A DNA stretch of 64,000 bases from Eubacterium_G segne (GTDB lineage Bacteria; Bacillota; Clostridia; Lachnospirales; Lachnospiraceae): contig NZ_JACOOZ010000012.1 in the NCBI RefSeq assembly GCF_014287775.1, forward strand, positions 1 through 64,000. The letters run 5' to 3'. Below, piece after piece: positions 25,979 to 35,252 of the stretch (positions within the stretch are counted from its first letter, which is position 1; the number at the start of each line of letters is the position of its first letter). Under the pieces are notes generated by a model. It was not told the origin of the DNA and did not search any database. It saw only the letters and a list, made by a program, of their open reading frames with translations. Both the position numbers and the translations under genes were made by a program.

Positions 25979-27496
25979 GTGGTTAAAGGGATTTTTATTG
26001 TACTTATTTTAATAATATTAAGTATCATTTATTCTGTTTTCAGGCAAAAAAGAAAGAAAAAGAAATTCAAGGTAAGAAGGGTTATAAGAACCTTTGCAGT
26101 GGTATTTCTTTTGTTTATTGTGTATTTGGTAATTGGTGGCATTGCTCCGTTCTTAATCCATAATAATATAACTAAAGATACTGAAAAAAAGGTGGAAAAT
26201 ACTAATTTTTACAGCGATAAGAAGGGCGTTGACAGGGCAGTAATTATTGAGGACAACGAAGAAGCCCTGAAAATGCGTTTGAAGCTTATTAAGGATGCAA
26301 AAAATAACATTGTTATGTCAACCTTTGATTTTAGAAGTGATGAGGCAGGAAAAGATATGCTGTCAGCTCTTCTTGATGCGGCAAACAGAGGAGTTAAGGT
26401 GGAAATTTTTGCTGACGGCTTTAATTCAGAACTTAGAATGGAGAGAAATAATTATTTCTATGCTTTAAGCTCTAACCCTAACATCAAAATCATTATTTAC
26501 AACAAAATAAATCTTTTGACTCCATGGAAGGGATTGGGGAGAATGCACGATAAATACCTGATTTCTGACAATAAGGCGTATATGCTTGGAGGTCGGAACA
26601 CATTTGGGTATTTTCTTGGAGACTATAAGGGACACAAAAATTACGACAGGGATGTTTTAGTATATAATACTGAATACAAGAAGGAAAAAAGTGACAGCTC
26701 CATATATCAGATAAAGAAATATTATAAGGATATTACTTCATTAAAATGCTGCAGTGTATTTCACAATAGCACTAAAATAGCAAAAAAGAAAAAGGTGAAG
26801 GAAGCAGGAGATTACTTAAAGGAGCGTTATACAACGCTCTCTGAAAAATATGATAAGTTTTTAAGCAGTGAGTATAATTATGAAAAAAATACTTATGAAA
26901 CTAATAAAATAACCCTTATAAGTAATCCAACCACAATATATTCAAAGGAGCCGGTGGTATTTTACACTTTAATGAAATTAGCTGAAAATGCAAAATCTGA
27001 AGTTAAAATACATACTCCTTACATTATATGTGATGATTATATGTATGAAGGTTTGTCTAAAATAGGGGATAAAACCACAATAATGTTTAATTCTGCTGAA
27101 AATAACGGAAATCTTTTTGGTGCCATAGATTACATGAGCAACAAAGAAAAAATAATAGACACTAAAATGACCATAAAGGAATATGAGGGAGGAATTTCCT
27201 ATCACGGAAAAAGCATGACAATAGATGATGATATGGCAATAGTAGGCTCATTTAACATGGATATGAGAAGTGCTTATATTGACACTGAATTAATGCTTGC
27301 CATTAACAGCAGGGAAGTTACAAAGCAGTTAAAAAATAATATGCTTTTATACGAAGAAAAGGCAGCTACAGTAAAAAATCTTAGTGAGTACAAGGATTTG
27401 CCTAAGGGAATGAAAATGAAGGAAATATCAGGGAAAAAAGAAAATCTGCATAAATATCTAGGCTGGATATTTAACGCATTAAGATTTCTTTTCTAG
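25979..27496 (+). CDS. Membrane-anchored phospholipase D-family protein (cardiolipin synthase-like)
   Basis: A 505-aa protein starting at GTG 25979, with AAAAGGTG upstream. Two hydrophobic segments (about 3-21 and 38-60) flank a Lys/Arg-rich loop; the rest faces outside or inside the membrane surface. Two PLD domains carry HKD motifs: MHDKYLISD with GGRN, and YHGKSMTIDDD with GSFNMD. Cardiolipin synthases have this plan, but the linker between domains is longer and the sequence is divergent, so another phosphatidyl transfer is possible. Confidence 0.82.
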   Translation: MVKGIFIVLILIILSIIYSVFRQKRKKKKFKVRRVIRTFAVVFLLFIVYLVIGGIAPFLIHNNITKDTEKKVENTNFYSDKKGVDRAVIIEDNEEALKMRLKLIKDAKNNIVMSTFDFRSDEAGKDMLSALLDAANRGVKVEIFADGFNSELRMERNNYFYALSSNPNIKIIIYNKINLLTPWKGLGRMHDKYLISDNKAYMLGGRNTFGYFLGDYKGHKNYDRDVLVYNTEYKKEKSDSSIYQIKKYYKDITSLKCCSVFHNSTKIAKKKKVKEAGDYLKERYTTLSEKYDKFLSSEYNYEKNTYETNKITLISNPTTIYSKEPVVFYTLMKLAENAKSEVKIHTPYIICDDYMYEGLSKIGDKTTIMFNSAENNGNLFGAIDYMSNKEKIIDTKMTIKEYEGGISYHGKSMTIDDDMAIVGSFNMDMRSAYIDTELMLAINSREVTKQLKNNMLLYEEKAATVKNLSEYKDLPKGMKMKEISGKKENLHKYLGWIFNALRFLF

Positions 27497-27537
27497 AAAA
27501 AATAGGTATAATGGGAAAATATAAAGGAGATGGTACT

Positions 27538-28491
27538 ATGTTATACAACAGAAAAATAGTGATTATCGGTGCAGGTCACGTAGGAACCCACTGTGCAGCG
27601 GCACTGTCCTTTCAAAACATTTGTGATGAAATAGTTTTTATAGATAAGGATGAAGTCAAGGCTAAAAGTCAGGCAATGGATTTAGCAGACAGTGTATGCT
27701 TTTTGCCATCAGCTCCGATTATCAGAACGGGAGATTACAGGGACTGCGAAGATGCAGATATTATTGTTATCAGTGCAGGGGTGCCAAGGCTTCCGGGACA
27801 AACCAGGCTTGACACATTAGGGGCATCAATTGAATGTATAAAGGATGTTGTGGATAATTTAAATAAAACAGACATAAAGGGAATAATTATCACAATAACA
27901 AATCCTGCGGATATAATTGCCTACTATGTAAGAAAGCATACAGGACTTCCTAAAAACAGGGTGTTTGGCACGGGAACGTCACTAGATACTGCCAGAACAA
28001 GGCGGACAGTGGCAGATTTGTGCAAGGTGGACCCCCACAGTGTAATTGGATTTGCAATGGGAGAACATGGGGACTCCTCTATGGTACCTTTTTCACACCT
28101 TACAATTAATGGAGATGCTTATGACAAATTCGTTAAAGAACATGGTGACCGGTGCATAGATTTTAGTGAAGAGAAGGTTACTGAATGCACCCATATGAGA
28201 GGCATGGACATAATTAACGGAAAAGGTTCCACGGAATTTGGAATAGGAGCAGCCTTAGCAGATATGGCAAAGGCGGTGCTAACTAACGAACACAGAGTCC
28301 TTCCGGCATCAGTATTGTTAGAGGGAGAATATGGTCAAAATAATGTAAATGCCGGTGTTCCCTGTATTATAGGACGGAACGGAATTGAAGAAATAATTGA
28401 GTTAAAATTGACAGAAGAGGAAAATAAGCTGTTCGCTTCTTCATGTGATGTTATAAGAGAACATATAAAATTAGAGGAGAAAACCAAATGA
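27538..28491 (+). CDS. L-lactate/malate dehydrogenase family protein
   Basis: A 317-aa NAD-dependent 2-hydroxyacid dehydrogenase. GAGHVG binds NAD, the proton-relay histidine is in GEHGDSS, and the catalytic arginine is Arg90 in GQTRLD. The residue aligning with LDH position 102, which sets specificity, is Arg84 (Gln in lactate, Arg in malate dehydrogenases). That favours malate or another dicarboxylate, though the overall sequence is LDH-like. ATG 27538 has AAAGGAG upstream; the frame extends to 27511. Its stop codon TGA lies within ATGA, the first start of the 87-bp repeat array. Confidence 0.85.
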   Translation: MLYNRKIVIIGAGHVGTHCAAALSFQNICDEIVFIDKDEVKAKSQAMDLADSVCFLPSAPIIRTGDYRDCEDADIIVISAGVPRLPGQTRLDTLGASIECIKDVVDNLNKTDIKGIIITITNPADIIAYYVRKHTGLPKNRVFGTGTSLDTARTRRTVADLCKVDPHSVIGFAMGEHGDSSMVPFSHLTINGDAYDKFVKEHGDRCIDFSEEKVTECTHMRGMDIINGKGSTEFGIGAALADMAKAVLTNEHRVLPASVLLEGEYGQNNVNAGVPCIIGRNGIEEIIELKLTEEENKLFASSCDVIREHIKLEEKTK

Positions 28492-28748
28492 ACGAAGTTC
28501 ATTTATAAGGATGTTTTCGACGAAATGCCGCTGACCGAAGGGAGGGGGCAATACACAATCAAGGAGAAAACCAAATGAACGAAGTTCATTTATAAGGATG
28601 TTTTCGACGAAATGCCGCTGACCGAAGGGAGGGGGCAATACACAATCAAGGAGAAAACCAAATGAACGAAGTTCATTTATAAGGATGTTTTCGACGAAAT
28701 GCCGCTGACCGAAGGGAGGGGGCAATACATAATCAAGGAGAAAACCAA
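28488..28748 (+). repeat. 87-bp tandem repeat array, three units, each with its own RBS and six-codon ORF
   Basis: Units at 28488, 28575 and 28662 differ by one base in 261. Each begins ATG AAC GAA GTT CAT TTA TAA (peptide MNEVHL), where ATGAAC-GAA-GTTCAT is a perfect palindrome, and ends with AAGGAGAAAACCAA placed as a ribosome binding site for the next ATG. The ATG of the dehydrogenase gene at 28749 takes the place of a fourth unit start. 87 is divisible by three, so units stay in phase. Confidence 0.92.
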
Positions 28749-29831
28749 ATGGAAAATTACAGCATACATCTTCCAAGTTATTCTATTGGAAAGGACGTTT
28801 ATAAAGAAATACCTGAGATATGTGGTAAATATGGAAATAAAATAGTTGCAATAGGAGGACATAAAGCCTTAGCTGCCGCTAAAGACAAAATATTAGAAGC
28901 CATAAAAGATTCTTCCATGGAAATAATTGATTTTTTATGGTATGGAGGAGAGGCAACATACGAGAATGTAGAAAAGCTAATGGAAAATCCGGCAGTTATA
29001 AAGGCAGATATGATTTTTGCCATTGGAGGAGGAAAATCCACGGATACAGGAAAGTGCCTTGGAGTAAAAATTAACAAGCCGGTATTTTCTTTTCCAACTA
29101 TTGCTTCTAACTGCTCTGCTTGCACCAGCGTATCCATAATGTATTATCCTGACGGACGTTTTAAGGAGCCTTTCTTTTATCCTGCACCGCCGGTACATGC
29201 ATTTATTAACACGGAAATAACCGTTAATTCTCCGGAAAAATATTTATGGGCAGGTATGGGAGATACCTATGCCAAATATTTTGAGGCAGTTATGTCTTCA
29301 AAGGGAGAAGTACTTCCTCATTATTTTGCCATGGGGGTAAATAACAGCAAAATGTGTTACGAGCCTATTATGGAGTACGGAAAAGAGGCAATGGAATCAA
29401 ACCGTAATAATCAGCTGTCAAAAGCCTACGAGCAGGTAGTTTTGGCTATAATTGTATCAACTGCATTGGCATCTATTTATCTTACTGCAGAGCATACGGT
29501 ACATTACAATTCAGGATTGGCACATGCAATATTTTATTCCATGACATCATATCCTCATATTGAAAAAAAACATCTTCATGGGGAGGTGGTAAGTTACGGA
29601 GTGCTAAATCTTTTACTGGTAGACCAAAACACGGAAGATTTTGAAAGAGTATATAATTTCAATAAATCCGTTGGACTTCCTACATGTTTAGAGGACTTGG
29701 AATTTGAAAAAAGTCAGATAGATGATTTGGCAAAAGGAGCAGTTGTAATGAAGGACATTGAGCATAATCCATATGTTATTACTGGGGAAATGCTGTCAGA
29801 AGCCATGAGAAAGCTTGAATCATTAAAATAA
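28749..29831 (+). CDS. Iron-containing alcohol dehydrogenase family protein (glycerol dehydrogenase-like)
   Basis: A 360-aa group III alcohol dehydrogenase. NAD-binding GGGKSTDTGK, then FPTIASNCSACTS, and metal-ligand segments GMGDTYAKYFE, GLAHAIFYSM and LHGEVVSYGVL are at the positions used by glycerol and hydroxybutyrate-type dehydrogenases. The substrate is a small polyol or alcohol; glycerol is only one possibility. The ribosome binding site is supplied by the last 87-bp repeat unit. Confidence 0.87.
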   Translation: MENYSIHLPSYSIGKDVYKEIPEICGKYGNKIVAIGGHKALAAAKDKILEAIKDSSMEIIDFLWYGGEATYENVEKLMENPAVIKADMIFAIGGGKSTDTGKCLGVKINKPVFSFPTIASNCSACTSVSIMYYPDGRFKEPFFYPAPPVHAFINTEITVNSPEKYLWAGMGDTYAKYFEAVMSSKGEVLPHYFAMGVNNSKMCYEPIMEYGKEAMESNRNNQLSKAYEQVVLAIIVSTALASIYLTAEHTVHYNSGLAHAIFYSMTSYPHIEKKHLHGEVVSYGVLNLLLVDQNTEDFERVYNFNKSVGLPTCLEDLEFEKSQIDDLAKGAVVMKDIEHNPYVITGEMLSEAMRKLESLK

Positions 29832-29852
29832 AACTACACTAAAGAGGATTTT

Positions 29853-30656
29853 ATGGATAAAAAGATAATTTTTTTAGATTTAGATGGAACATTAACTAAC
29901 GATGAAAAGAAGGTTACGCCCCTTACCCAAAAGGCACTTTTAGAAATGCAAAAGGCAGGGCATATAGTTGTTTTGGCATCGGGAAGACCAACTCCCGGAA
30001 TTTTACCTGTGGCAAAAGCTGTGGAACTGGAAAAATTCGGAGGCTATATTATGGCATTTAACGGTGGAAAAATTATAAATGCGAAAACCAACGAGGTTGT
30101 GTTTGAACAGGTGTTAGACAGAAAGTATATAAGTCCATTGTTAAAATATGCTAAAGAAAATGATATTGGGCTTATAACCTACGATGATAAACGGATTATT
30201 GTTGGAACAAGAATGGACAAATACATTGAAACGGAATCCTTTATAAATAAAATACCTGTTTATGAAACGGATATGGAGGAATATGTAACATATAATCCCA
30301 ATAAGCTGTTAATGACTGCACCACCGGAAATTGCCACAAAACATGAACAGATCTTAGCCGGGAAGTACAAAAATCAATTAAGCATCAGCCGTTCGGCAGA
30401 TTATTTTATTGAAATTATGCCTAAAGGAATTGATAAGGCGGCATCCATAGAGGTTCTTATAAATAAACTTAAAATAAGAAAGGAGAATACCATAGCCTGT
30501 GGTGACGGTTATAATGATATTTCCATGGTTGAATATGCCGGCATAGGTGTGGCAATGGAAAATGCCGTAGATGAAGTAAAACAGGTGGCAGATTATGTGA
30601 CAGATTCAAATAATGAAGATGGAATTGCCAAAGTGGTAGAAAAGTTTGTATTTTAG
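29853..30656 (+). CDS. Cof-type HAD-IIB phosphatase
   Basis: A 267-aa HAD hydrolase with a type IIB cap. Motif I is FLDLDGTLTNDEKK, motif II sits in LASGRP, motif III is the lysine in PKGIDKAAS, and motif IV is CGDGYNDISMVEYAGIGVAM. Cof proteins dephosphorylate sugar phosphates or cofactors such as FMN. It follows the dehydrogenase by 21 bases and ends the local operon. Confidence 0.92.
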   Translation: MDKKIIFLDLDGTLTNDEKKVTPLTQKALLEMQKAGHIVVLASGRPTPGILPVAKAVELEKFGGYIMAFNGGKIINAKTNEVVFEQVLDRKYISPLLKYAKENDIGLITYDDKRIIVGTRMDKYIETESFINKIPVYETDMEEYVTYNPNKLLMTAPPEIATKHEQILAGKYKNQLSISRSADYFIEIMPKGIDKAASIEVLINKLKIRKENTIACGDGYNDISMVEYAGIGVAMENAVDEVKQVADYVTDSNNEDGIAKVVEKFVF

Positions 30657-30698
30657 GTTTATAAATTTAAGTTTATTATAAGACTATAAAATTTTATA

Positions 30699-30727
30699 TT
30701 GACGAGAAATATTATGTGAGATATAAT
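30699..30727 (+). promoter_or_regulatory. Promoter of the T-box/trpXYZ unit
   Basis: TTGACG, 17-bp spacer, TATAAT. Confidence 0.85.
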
Positions 30728-30733
30728 TGCCGC

Positions 30734-31032
30734 ATAATTAAAGATGACCATTGAAACCGTTGATGCGGAGATAAAAGTAAATCGTGCACTTACAGAGAGC
30801 AGGGAGGCTGAGAACCTGCAGAACGCAGCTTACTAAATGGACCGCAGAGGGCATAGAACAAAGCATTTATGTTAGTATTTTGTGACGTGAAGGCATACGT
30901 TAGTTGCACAGGGTATGTTAGTACCCGTTGAGAGCGCATTTTTTATTGCGAATCAAGGTGGCACCGCGGAATATGATTTTATGAATATCCGTCCTTGATA
31001 GTAGAGTAATCCTACTGTCAGGGACTTTTTTA
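30734..31032 (+). ncRNA. T-box riboswitch, tryptophan specifier (UGG)
   Basis: A full T-box leader about 300 nt long. The invariant T-box AAGGTGGCACCGCGG is at 30955-30969 in the antiterminator. Stem I runs from about 30762 to 30855; the 5' side carries an AGUA-like loop and the 3' side presents TGG at 30838-30840 directly before ACCGC, the normal specifier place. The competing terminator GTCCTTGATAGTAG/CTACTGTCAGGGAC ends in a T run at 31032. Uncharged tRNA-Trp should therefore permit transcription of the ABC transporter genes downstream. Confidence 0.92.
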
Positions 31033-31109
31033 TTGTATAAAATTCCTTAAGCTTATATGACATAGGTGGTTATCTGTTAATAAATATTTTTTTATAAGGA
31101 GATAAGAAC

Positions 31110-32108
31110 ATGAGAAAAGGAAGAGTATTAAGTATTTTATTAACAACCGCTATGGCAGCAACAATTTTTACAGGCTGCGGAAGCAATGACAAATCAGCTG
31201 ATGCCTCACAAAAGGCAGACAAGAAAAAAATCGGTATCGTAACCATGGTGGAAAATGGTGCCTTTACTGATATGAAAGAGGGAATCATAGAAGAGTTAGC
31301 AAGCAAGGGATACACAAGTGATACAGCTACAATTGATTATCAGTGTGCATCAGGTGATGCTACAACCCTTTCAACTATTGCCAATAACATGACAGACGGA
31401 ACATATGACATGGTATTTACCATTGCAACACCACCTACCCAGGCATTTGTTAATTTAGAATCAGACACACCGGTTTTCTTCTGTGCAGTTTCAGCACCGG
31501 TTGCAGCAGGAGTTTTATCAGATATGGATAGTCCTGATAAAAACGCCACAGGTACATCAAATGCCATTCCGGTATCAGACATTATTGATTTAGCACAAAA
31601 TACAACACCGGCTAAAAAATACGGACTTATTTACAGTGGCAATGAAGACAATGCAACAAACACAATTAAGCAGGTTGAGGAATATTTAAAATCAAAGAAC
31701 ATTGAATATGTTGAAAAAACAGCACCTACATCAAGTGATATTGAAACAGCAGCCAATGCTCTTATAAATGAAGGTGTAGATGCCATTTTCGTACCAAATG
31801 ATTCAATTATTCAGGACGGAGTTACAAAGTTAGCAGAAATTTGCAATGAAAAGAAAATCCCAACATATTGTTCATCAGCTACAACAGTTGCCTCAGGATG
31901 TTTTGCAACCCTTGCCATTGACGATAAGGGAATTGGCAAAAAAACAGTAGATATGGCAATGGATTACTTTGACGGAAAGAAAGTTAAAGATATTCCTTCA
32001 CAGGTAGTTGGAATTGATTATTGCTCAGTAAACACCAATGCCATGAAAGCTCTTGGTATTACAAAAGACCAGATTAAAACAAAGTATGATATTAACGAAA
32101 TTCAGTAA
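31110..32108 (+). CDS. trpX: ABC transporter substrate-binding lipoprotein, TrpX-like
   Basis: A 332-aa lipoprotein (lipobox TGCGS, Cys at about residue 23) of the ABC_sub_bind type. It contains KIGIVTMVENGAF, MVFTIATPPTQAF, PAKKYGLIYSGNEDNA and CFATLAIDDKGIGKK. The T-box with a tryptophan specifier upstream, and the permease/ATPase pair downstream, identify it as the binding protein of a predicted tryptophan (or tryptophan precursor) importer. The substrate rests on the T-box, not on the protein itself. Confidence 0.87.
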   Translation: MRKGRVLSILLTTAMAATIFTGCGSNDKSADASQKADKKKIGIVTMVENGAFTDMKEGIIEELASKGYTSDTATIDYQCASGDATTLSTIANNMTDGTYDMVFTIATPPTQAFVNLESDTPVFFCAVSAPVAAGVLSDMDSPDKNATGTSNAIPVSDIIDLAQNTTPAKKYGLIYSGNEDNATNTIKQVEEYLKSKNIEYVEKTAPTSSDIETAANALINEGVDAIFVPNDSIIQDGVTKLAEICNEKKIPTYCSSATTVASGCFATLAIDDKGIGKKTVDMAMDYFDGKKVKDIPSQVVGIDYCSVNTNAMKALGITKDQIKTKYDINEIQ

Positions 32109-32127
32109 TGGATGAGGAGATTTAGTA

Positions 32128-33063
32128 ATGATAGAATTACAATATTATTTAACCAATCTGCCGGATTGCTTTATATATGGATTGCTGGCAATGGGTATAT
32201 ATATTTCACTTAGAATATTGGATATTCCGGATTTAACAACTGAAGGAAGTTTCGGCTTTGGAGCAGTTATATCGGTGCTGGTGTCTTTAAACGGACACCC
32301 GGCACTGGCACTTTTAGCAGGAATAGTTGCCGGTGCATTGGCAGGATTTATTACGGGGTGTTTACAGACAAAGCTTAGTGTTCATCCGGTATTAGCAGGA
32401 ATAATAACCATGAGTGCATTATATTCCATTAATCTTGTATGCTATTCATTAACAGACAAGGGAGCCACAACTAACTTAAGTTACGGCAAAATAACAATAT
32501 TTGATAAAATAAAGGAATTGCTTGGAATAACAGGTCAGTTTAACACAAGTATGTTAAAAGCTGTGGTAAGTTTTATTATTGTTGTGTTGGTTATAGCTGT
32601 AATTATCTGGTTCTTTAAAACCCATATGGGACTTTGCATAAGAGCCACAGGAGATAATCCTGATATGGTAAGAGCATCATCAATAAATGTTGACATAACC
32701 AAAATCATAGGTCTTATGATTGCCAATGCATTAATTGGTTTATCAGGAGCCATGGCATCACAAAGCGTTGGATATTCAGACATAAATACTTCTAACGGTA
32801 CTCTTATTTATGGATTAGCAGCAGTAATTATTGGTGAGGCAATATTTGGAAAAAGAGGCGCTGCCATAGGAGTTATTTCAGCAGTTACAGGTTCTGTTAT
32901 ATACAAGCTTATAGTGGCATTTGTTATAAGACAGAATTTATTTGGTGATAAAAGCGCAAATCTTATGAAGCTTACATGTGCACTTATTGTTGCCATTACT
33001 CTTGCAATTCCTGCAATAAAGGAAAAAATTGCGGAAAAGAGAAGCAGAAAGGCGGAGATGTAA
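32128..33063 (+). CDS. trpY: ABC transporter permease, TrpY-like
   Basis: A 311-aa integral membrane protein with eight to ten hydrophobic segments of the BPD_transp_2 type (branched-chain/ribose permease family), with the internal repeat signature IRATGDNPDMVRASSINVDITKI typical of the TrpY/LivH group. 19 bases after trpX; its stop shares one base with the start of the ATPase gene. Confidence 0.88.
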   Translation: MIELQYYLTNLPDCFIYGLLAMGIYISLRILDIPDLTTEGSFGFGAVISVLVSLNGHPALALLAGIVAGALAGFITGCLQTKLSVHPVLAGIITMSALYSINLVCYSLTDKGATTNLSYGKITIFDKIKELLGITGQFNTSMLKAVVSFIIVVLVIAVIIWFFKTHMGLCIRATGDNPDMVRASSINVDITKIIGLMIANALIGLSGAMASQSVGYSDINTSNGTLIYGLAAVIIGEAIFGKRGAAIGVISAVTGSVIYKLIVAFVIRQNLFGDKSANLMKLTCALIVAITLAIPAIKEKIAEKRSRKAEM

Positions 33064-33869
33064 TGTTAGAAGTAAAGAATATTTCAAAGGTTTTTGCCAA
33101 AGGAACAGTTAATGAACACGTTGCCATAAAAAATATGTCCCTTTCATTGGAGGATGGGGAATTTGTTACAGTTGTAGGCTCAAACGGAGCAGGAAAAAGT
33201 ACACTTTTTAATGCAATTTGCGGTAGCTTCCTTGTGGATTCAGGACATATATTTTTGGATAATGAAGAAATTACATATAAAAGTGAGCATGCCAGGGCAA
33301 AAATGATAGGTCGTGTTTTTCAGGACCCCATGAGAGGAACGGCACCTAACATGACTATTGAAGAAAATCTCGCGTTAGCCTATACAAGATCGCAAAAACA
33401 TTCATTACCTTTTTCAAGAGCATTAACAAAGAAAAAGGCTGAGTTTTTCAGGGAAAATCTGGCAAGATACAATATGGGCATAGAAGACAGAATGAAAACT
33501 AAAATCGGGCTTTTGTCAGGTGGTCAGAGACAGGTGGTTACTCTTTTAATGTGTACCCTTTCAATTCCAAAACTTTTGCTTTTAGATGAGCATACCGCAG
33601 CCCTTGACCCGGCAACGGCTAAAAGGGTAATGGAAATAACAAAGCAGATTGTGTCAGAAAATAATATTACCACTATGATGATTACCCATAATCTAAATCA
33701 GTCATTAAATACAGGCTCAAGAACCATAATGCTTGACTCAGGGGAAATTATACTTGATTTATCCGGCAAAGAGAGAGAAAATATGACCATAGATGATATG
33801 ATAAAAATGTATTCTGCAAAGAAACAGAAAGAATTTGATAATGACAGAATATTGTTGTCTAGGGACTAA
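33063..33869 (+). CDS. trpZ: ABC transporter ATP-binding protein, TrpZ-like
   Basis: A 268-aa ATPase. Walker A GSNGAGKST, signature LSGGQRQ, Walker B LLLLDEHTAALD and the switch histidine in MITHN are intact. ATG 33063 overlaps the permease stop (TAATG), so translation is coupled; the frame continues upstream to 32976 but inside the permease gene. It completes the T-box-controlled importer. Confidence 0.92.
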   Translation: MLEVKNISKVFAKGTVNEHVAIKNMSLSLEDGEFVTVVGSNGAGKSTLFNAICGSFLVDSGHIFLDNEEITYKSEHARAKMIGRVFQDPMRGTAPNMTIEENLALAYTRSQKHSLPFSRALTKKKAEFFRENLARYNMGIEDRMKTKIGLLSGGQRQVVTLLMCTLSIPKLLLLDEHTAALDPATAKRVMEITKQIVSENNITTMMITHNLNQSLNTGSRTIMLDSGEIILDLSGKERENMTIDDMIKMYSAKKQKEFDNDRILLSRD

Positions 33870-33889
33870 AGGATAAAAGAGAGGGACAT

Positions 33890-35251
33890 ATGGATTTTAA
33901 GGAGCTTTATGAAAAGTATAACTGGGGACAGGTAACAAAAGAAGAACAGGAATTTGTGGAAAGTGAGTTAAAAAGACGTAAAGAAGCAAAGGAAAACATC
34001 CATGAAGGCTATGAATCAGAGAATAAAAAGTCTATTGAAGATGATGTTGTTACAATAAATGACAGTCGGGAGGAGCCGGAAAGTAAGAAATCAAATAATG
34101 AGAATATAGATGAAACCACAGGGGAACATAAGAAAATTAATGTTCCCTTTGTGGTTTTGTCTTGTATAATGGCAGCTATGATTGTTACGACAATAGCAGT
34201 ATATGTTATAAAAATTGACCCTATGGTTAAATATGTAAAAAAGGAAAAGGCTCAGGAAAACTATCCTTACAGCAAATGGAATATTGACAGCAAGACCCTG
34301 TATTCAGAAAAAACAGATGCCCAGTTAGGATATGAGACTCTTTTTCAGTTTCACAATAAAGGACAGTACATTCCTTATTTTGAAAATTTAGGAGAAATTG
34401 ATAATAAAAAGGGCCAGTATTATTATCGTATAACGAAAAATATTCAGCCTTATGTGGGGATTACCTTAGAAAAAGCTCTTACAGTTGAAAAACCGGAATT
34501 TCGGAGTTATTTAGATGATGGAGAGATTATGTCCATAAACGAGGATGATGAAGATTACGGCAATCTTAAGGCAACCTTGAAGAAAATGAAAAAGAATAAG
34601 ATTTATAATATTTTTATCTCTCTTAATAAGCTGATAGGGGATACGCAGCTTAAAAAACTTCTTGAAGAAAATTATTATCAGGATAATACATGTATAAAAT
34701 GGGTGGGGGTTTATCCTTATGAAATTAATGACAAGTATCCACCAATAGGTATATATTTAGGAATTGATCAGTCAAGTATGGGAAGCATAAAGGAAATGAC
34801 TTTGGGATATACAAATATGTATTCTGTTGACGGATTAACTCTTAAAGGTAACGGATATTTTTACAATGGAAAGAATTTCTTCATATATAGAAGTGCAAAT
34901 GGCTATGTTTATGATGAAGGTCCTGAATTAGATGTGAAAACCGTAAAGGACAGCTTTTCCGAAAGGTTAGATTTTATGATAAAGCATCCTGAAGTGTTGA
35001 ATTTTTTGGGACATCCGGAATATGAGGAATTTTATAAAAAAATTAAAAATATGGTGGATAAAGGTGAAACTAAATACTATGCATTAGCCCTTACAGGGGA
35101 AAAGGAGGATTTAGAAGATATGTGTAGTGGTTTAAGTGGATATGTAACAAGCATATCTGATGCAGATGAAGACGAAGATCTAATGTACAGCCTTATAAAC
35201 AGCAACATAGACCCTACCAACAGCATATATAGCGGTACGGAATATGAGTAA
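33890..35251 (+). CDS. Membrane-bound anti-sigma-like protein (Sigma_reg N/C-type), 453 aa
   Basis: Residues 1-30 (DFKELYEKYNWGQVTKEEQ) resemble the cytoplasmic Sigma_reg_N motif of Firmicutes anti-sigma proteins. A charged disordered stretch follows to about 80, then one membrane helix at about 85-108 and an external domain of some 340 residues. A central stretch there (around IKWVGVYPYE) resembles the Sigma_reg_C domain. No ECF sigma factor gene is adjacent, which is unusual for this class. The remainder, with a Tyr/Asp-rich surface, is not recognised. It follows trpZ by 20 bases with AGAGAGG upstream, so it may be read from the T-box unit. Confidence 0.55.
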   Translation: MDFKELYEKYNWGQVTKEEQEFVESELKRRKEAKENIHEGYESENKKSIEDDVVTINDSREEPESKKSNNENIDETTGEHKKINVPFVVLSCIMAAMIVTTIAVYVIKIDPMVKYVKKEKAQENYPYSKWNIDSKTLYSEKTDAQLGYETLFQFHNKGQYIPYFENLGEIDNKKGQYYYRITKNIQPYVGITLEKALTVEKPEFRSYLDDGEIMSINEDDEDYGNLKATLKKMKKNKIYNIFISLNKLIGDTQLKKLLEENYYQDNTCIKWVGVYPYEINDKYPPIGIYLGIDQSSMGSIKEMTLGYTNMYSVDGLTLKGNGYFYNGKNFFIYRSANGYVYDEGPELDVKTVKDSFSERLDFMIKHPEVLNFLGHPEYEEFYKKIKNMVDKGETKYYALALTGEKEDLEDMCSGLSGYVTSISDADEDEDLMYSLINSNIDPTNSIYSGTEYE

Positions 35252-35252
35252 T

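Noticed and set aside
24065..28748. CRISPR array
   Set aside because: Repeats of 135 and 87 bp are directly adjacent with no unique spacers and no cas genes nearby.
28471..28862. Minus-strand ORFs over the 87-bp array
   Set aside because: Product of the in-phase tandem repeat; no ribosome binding site and antisense to two sound genes.
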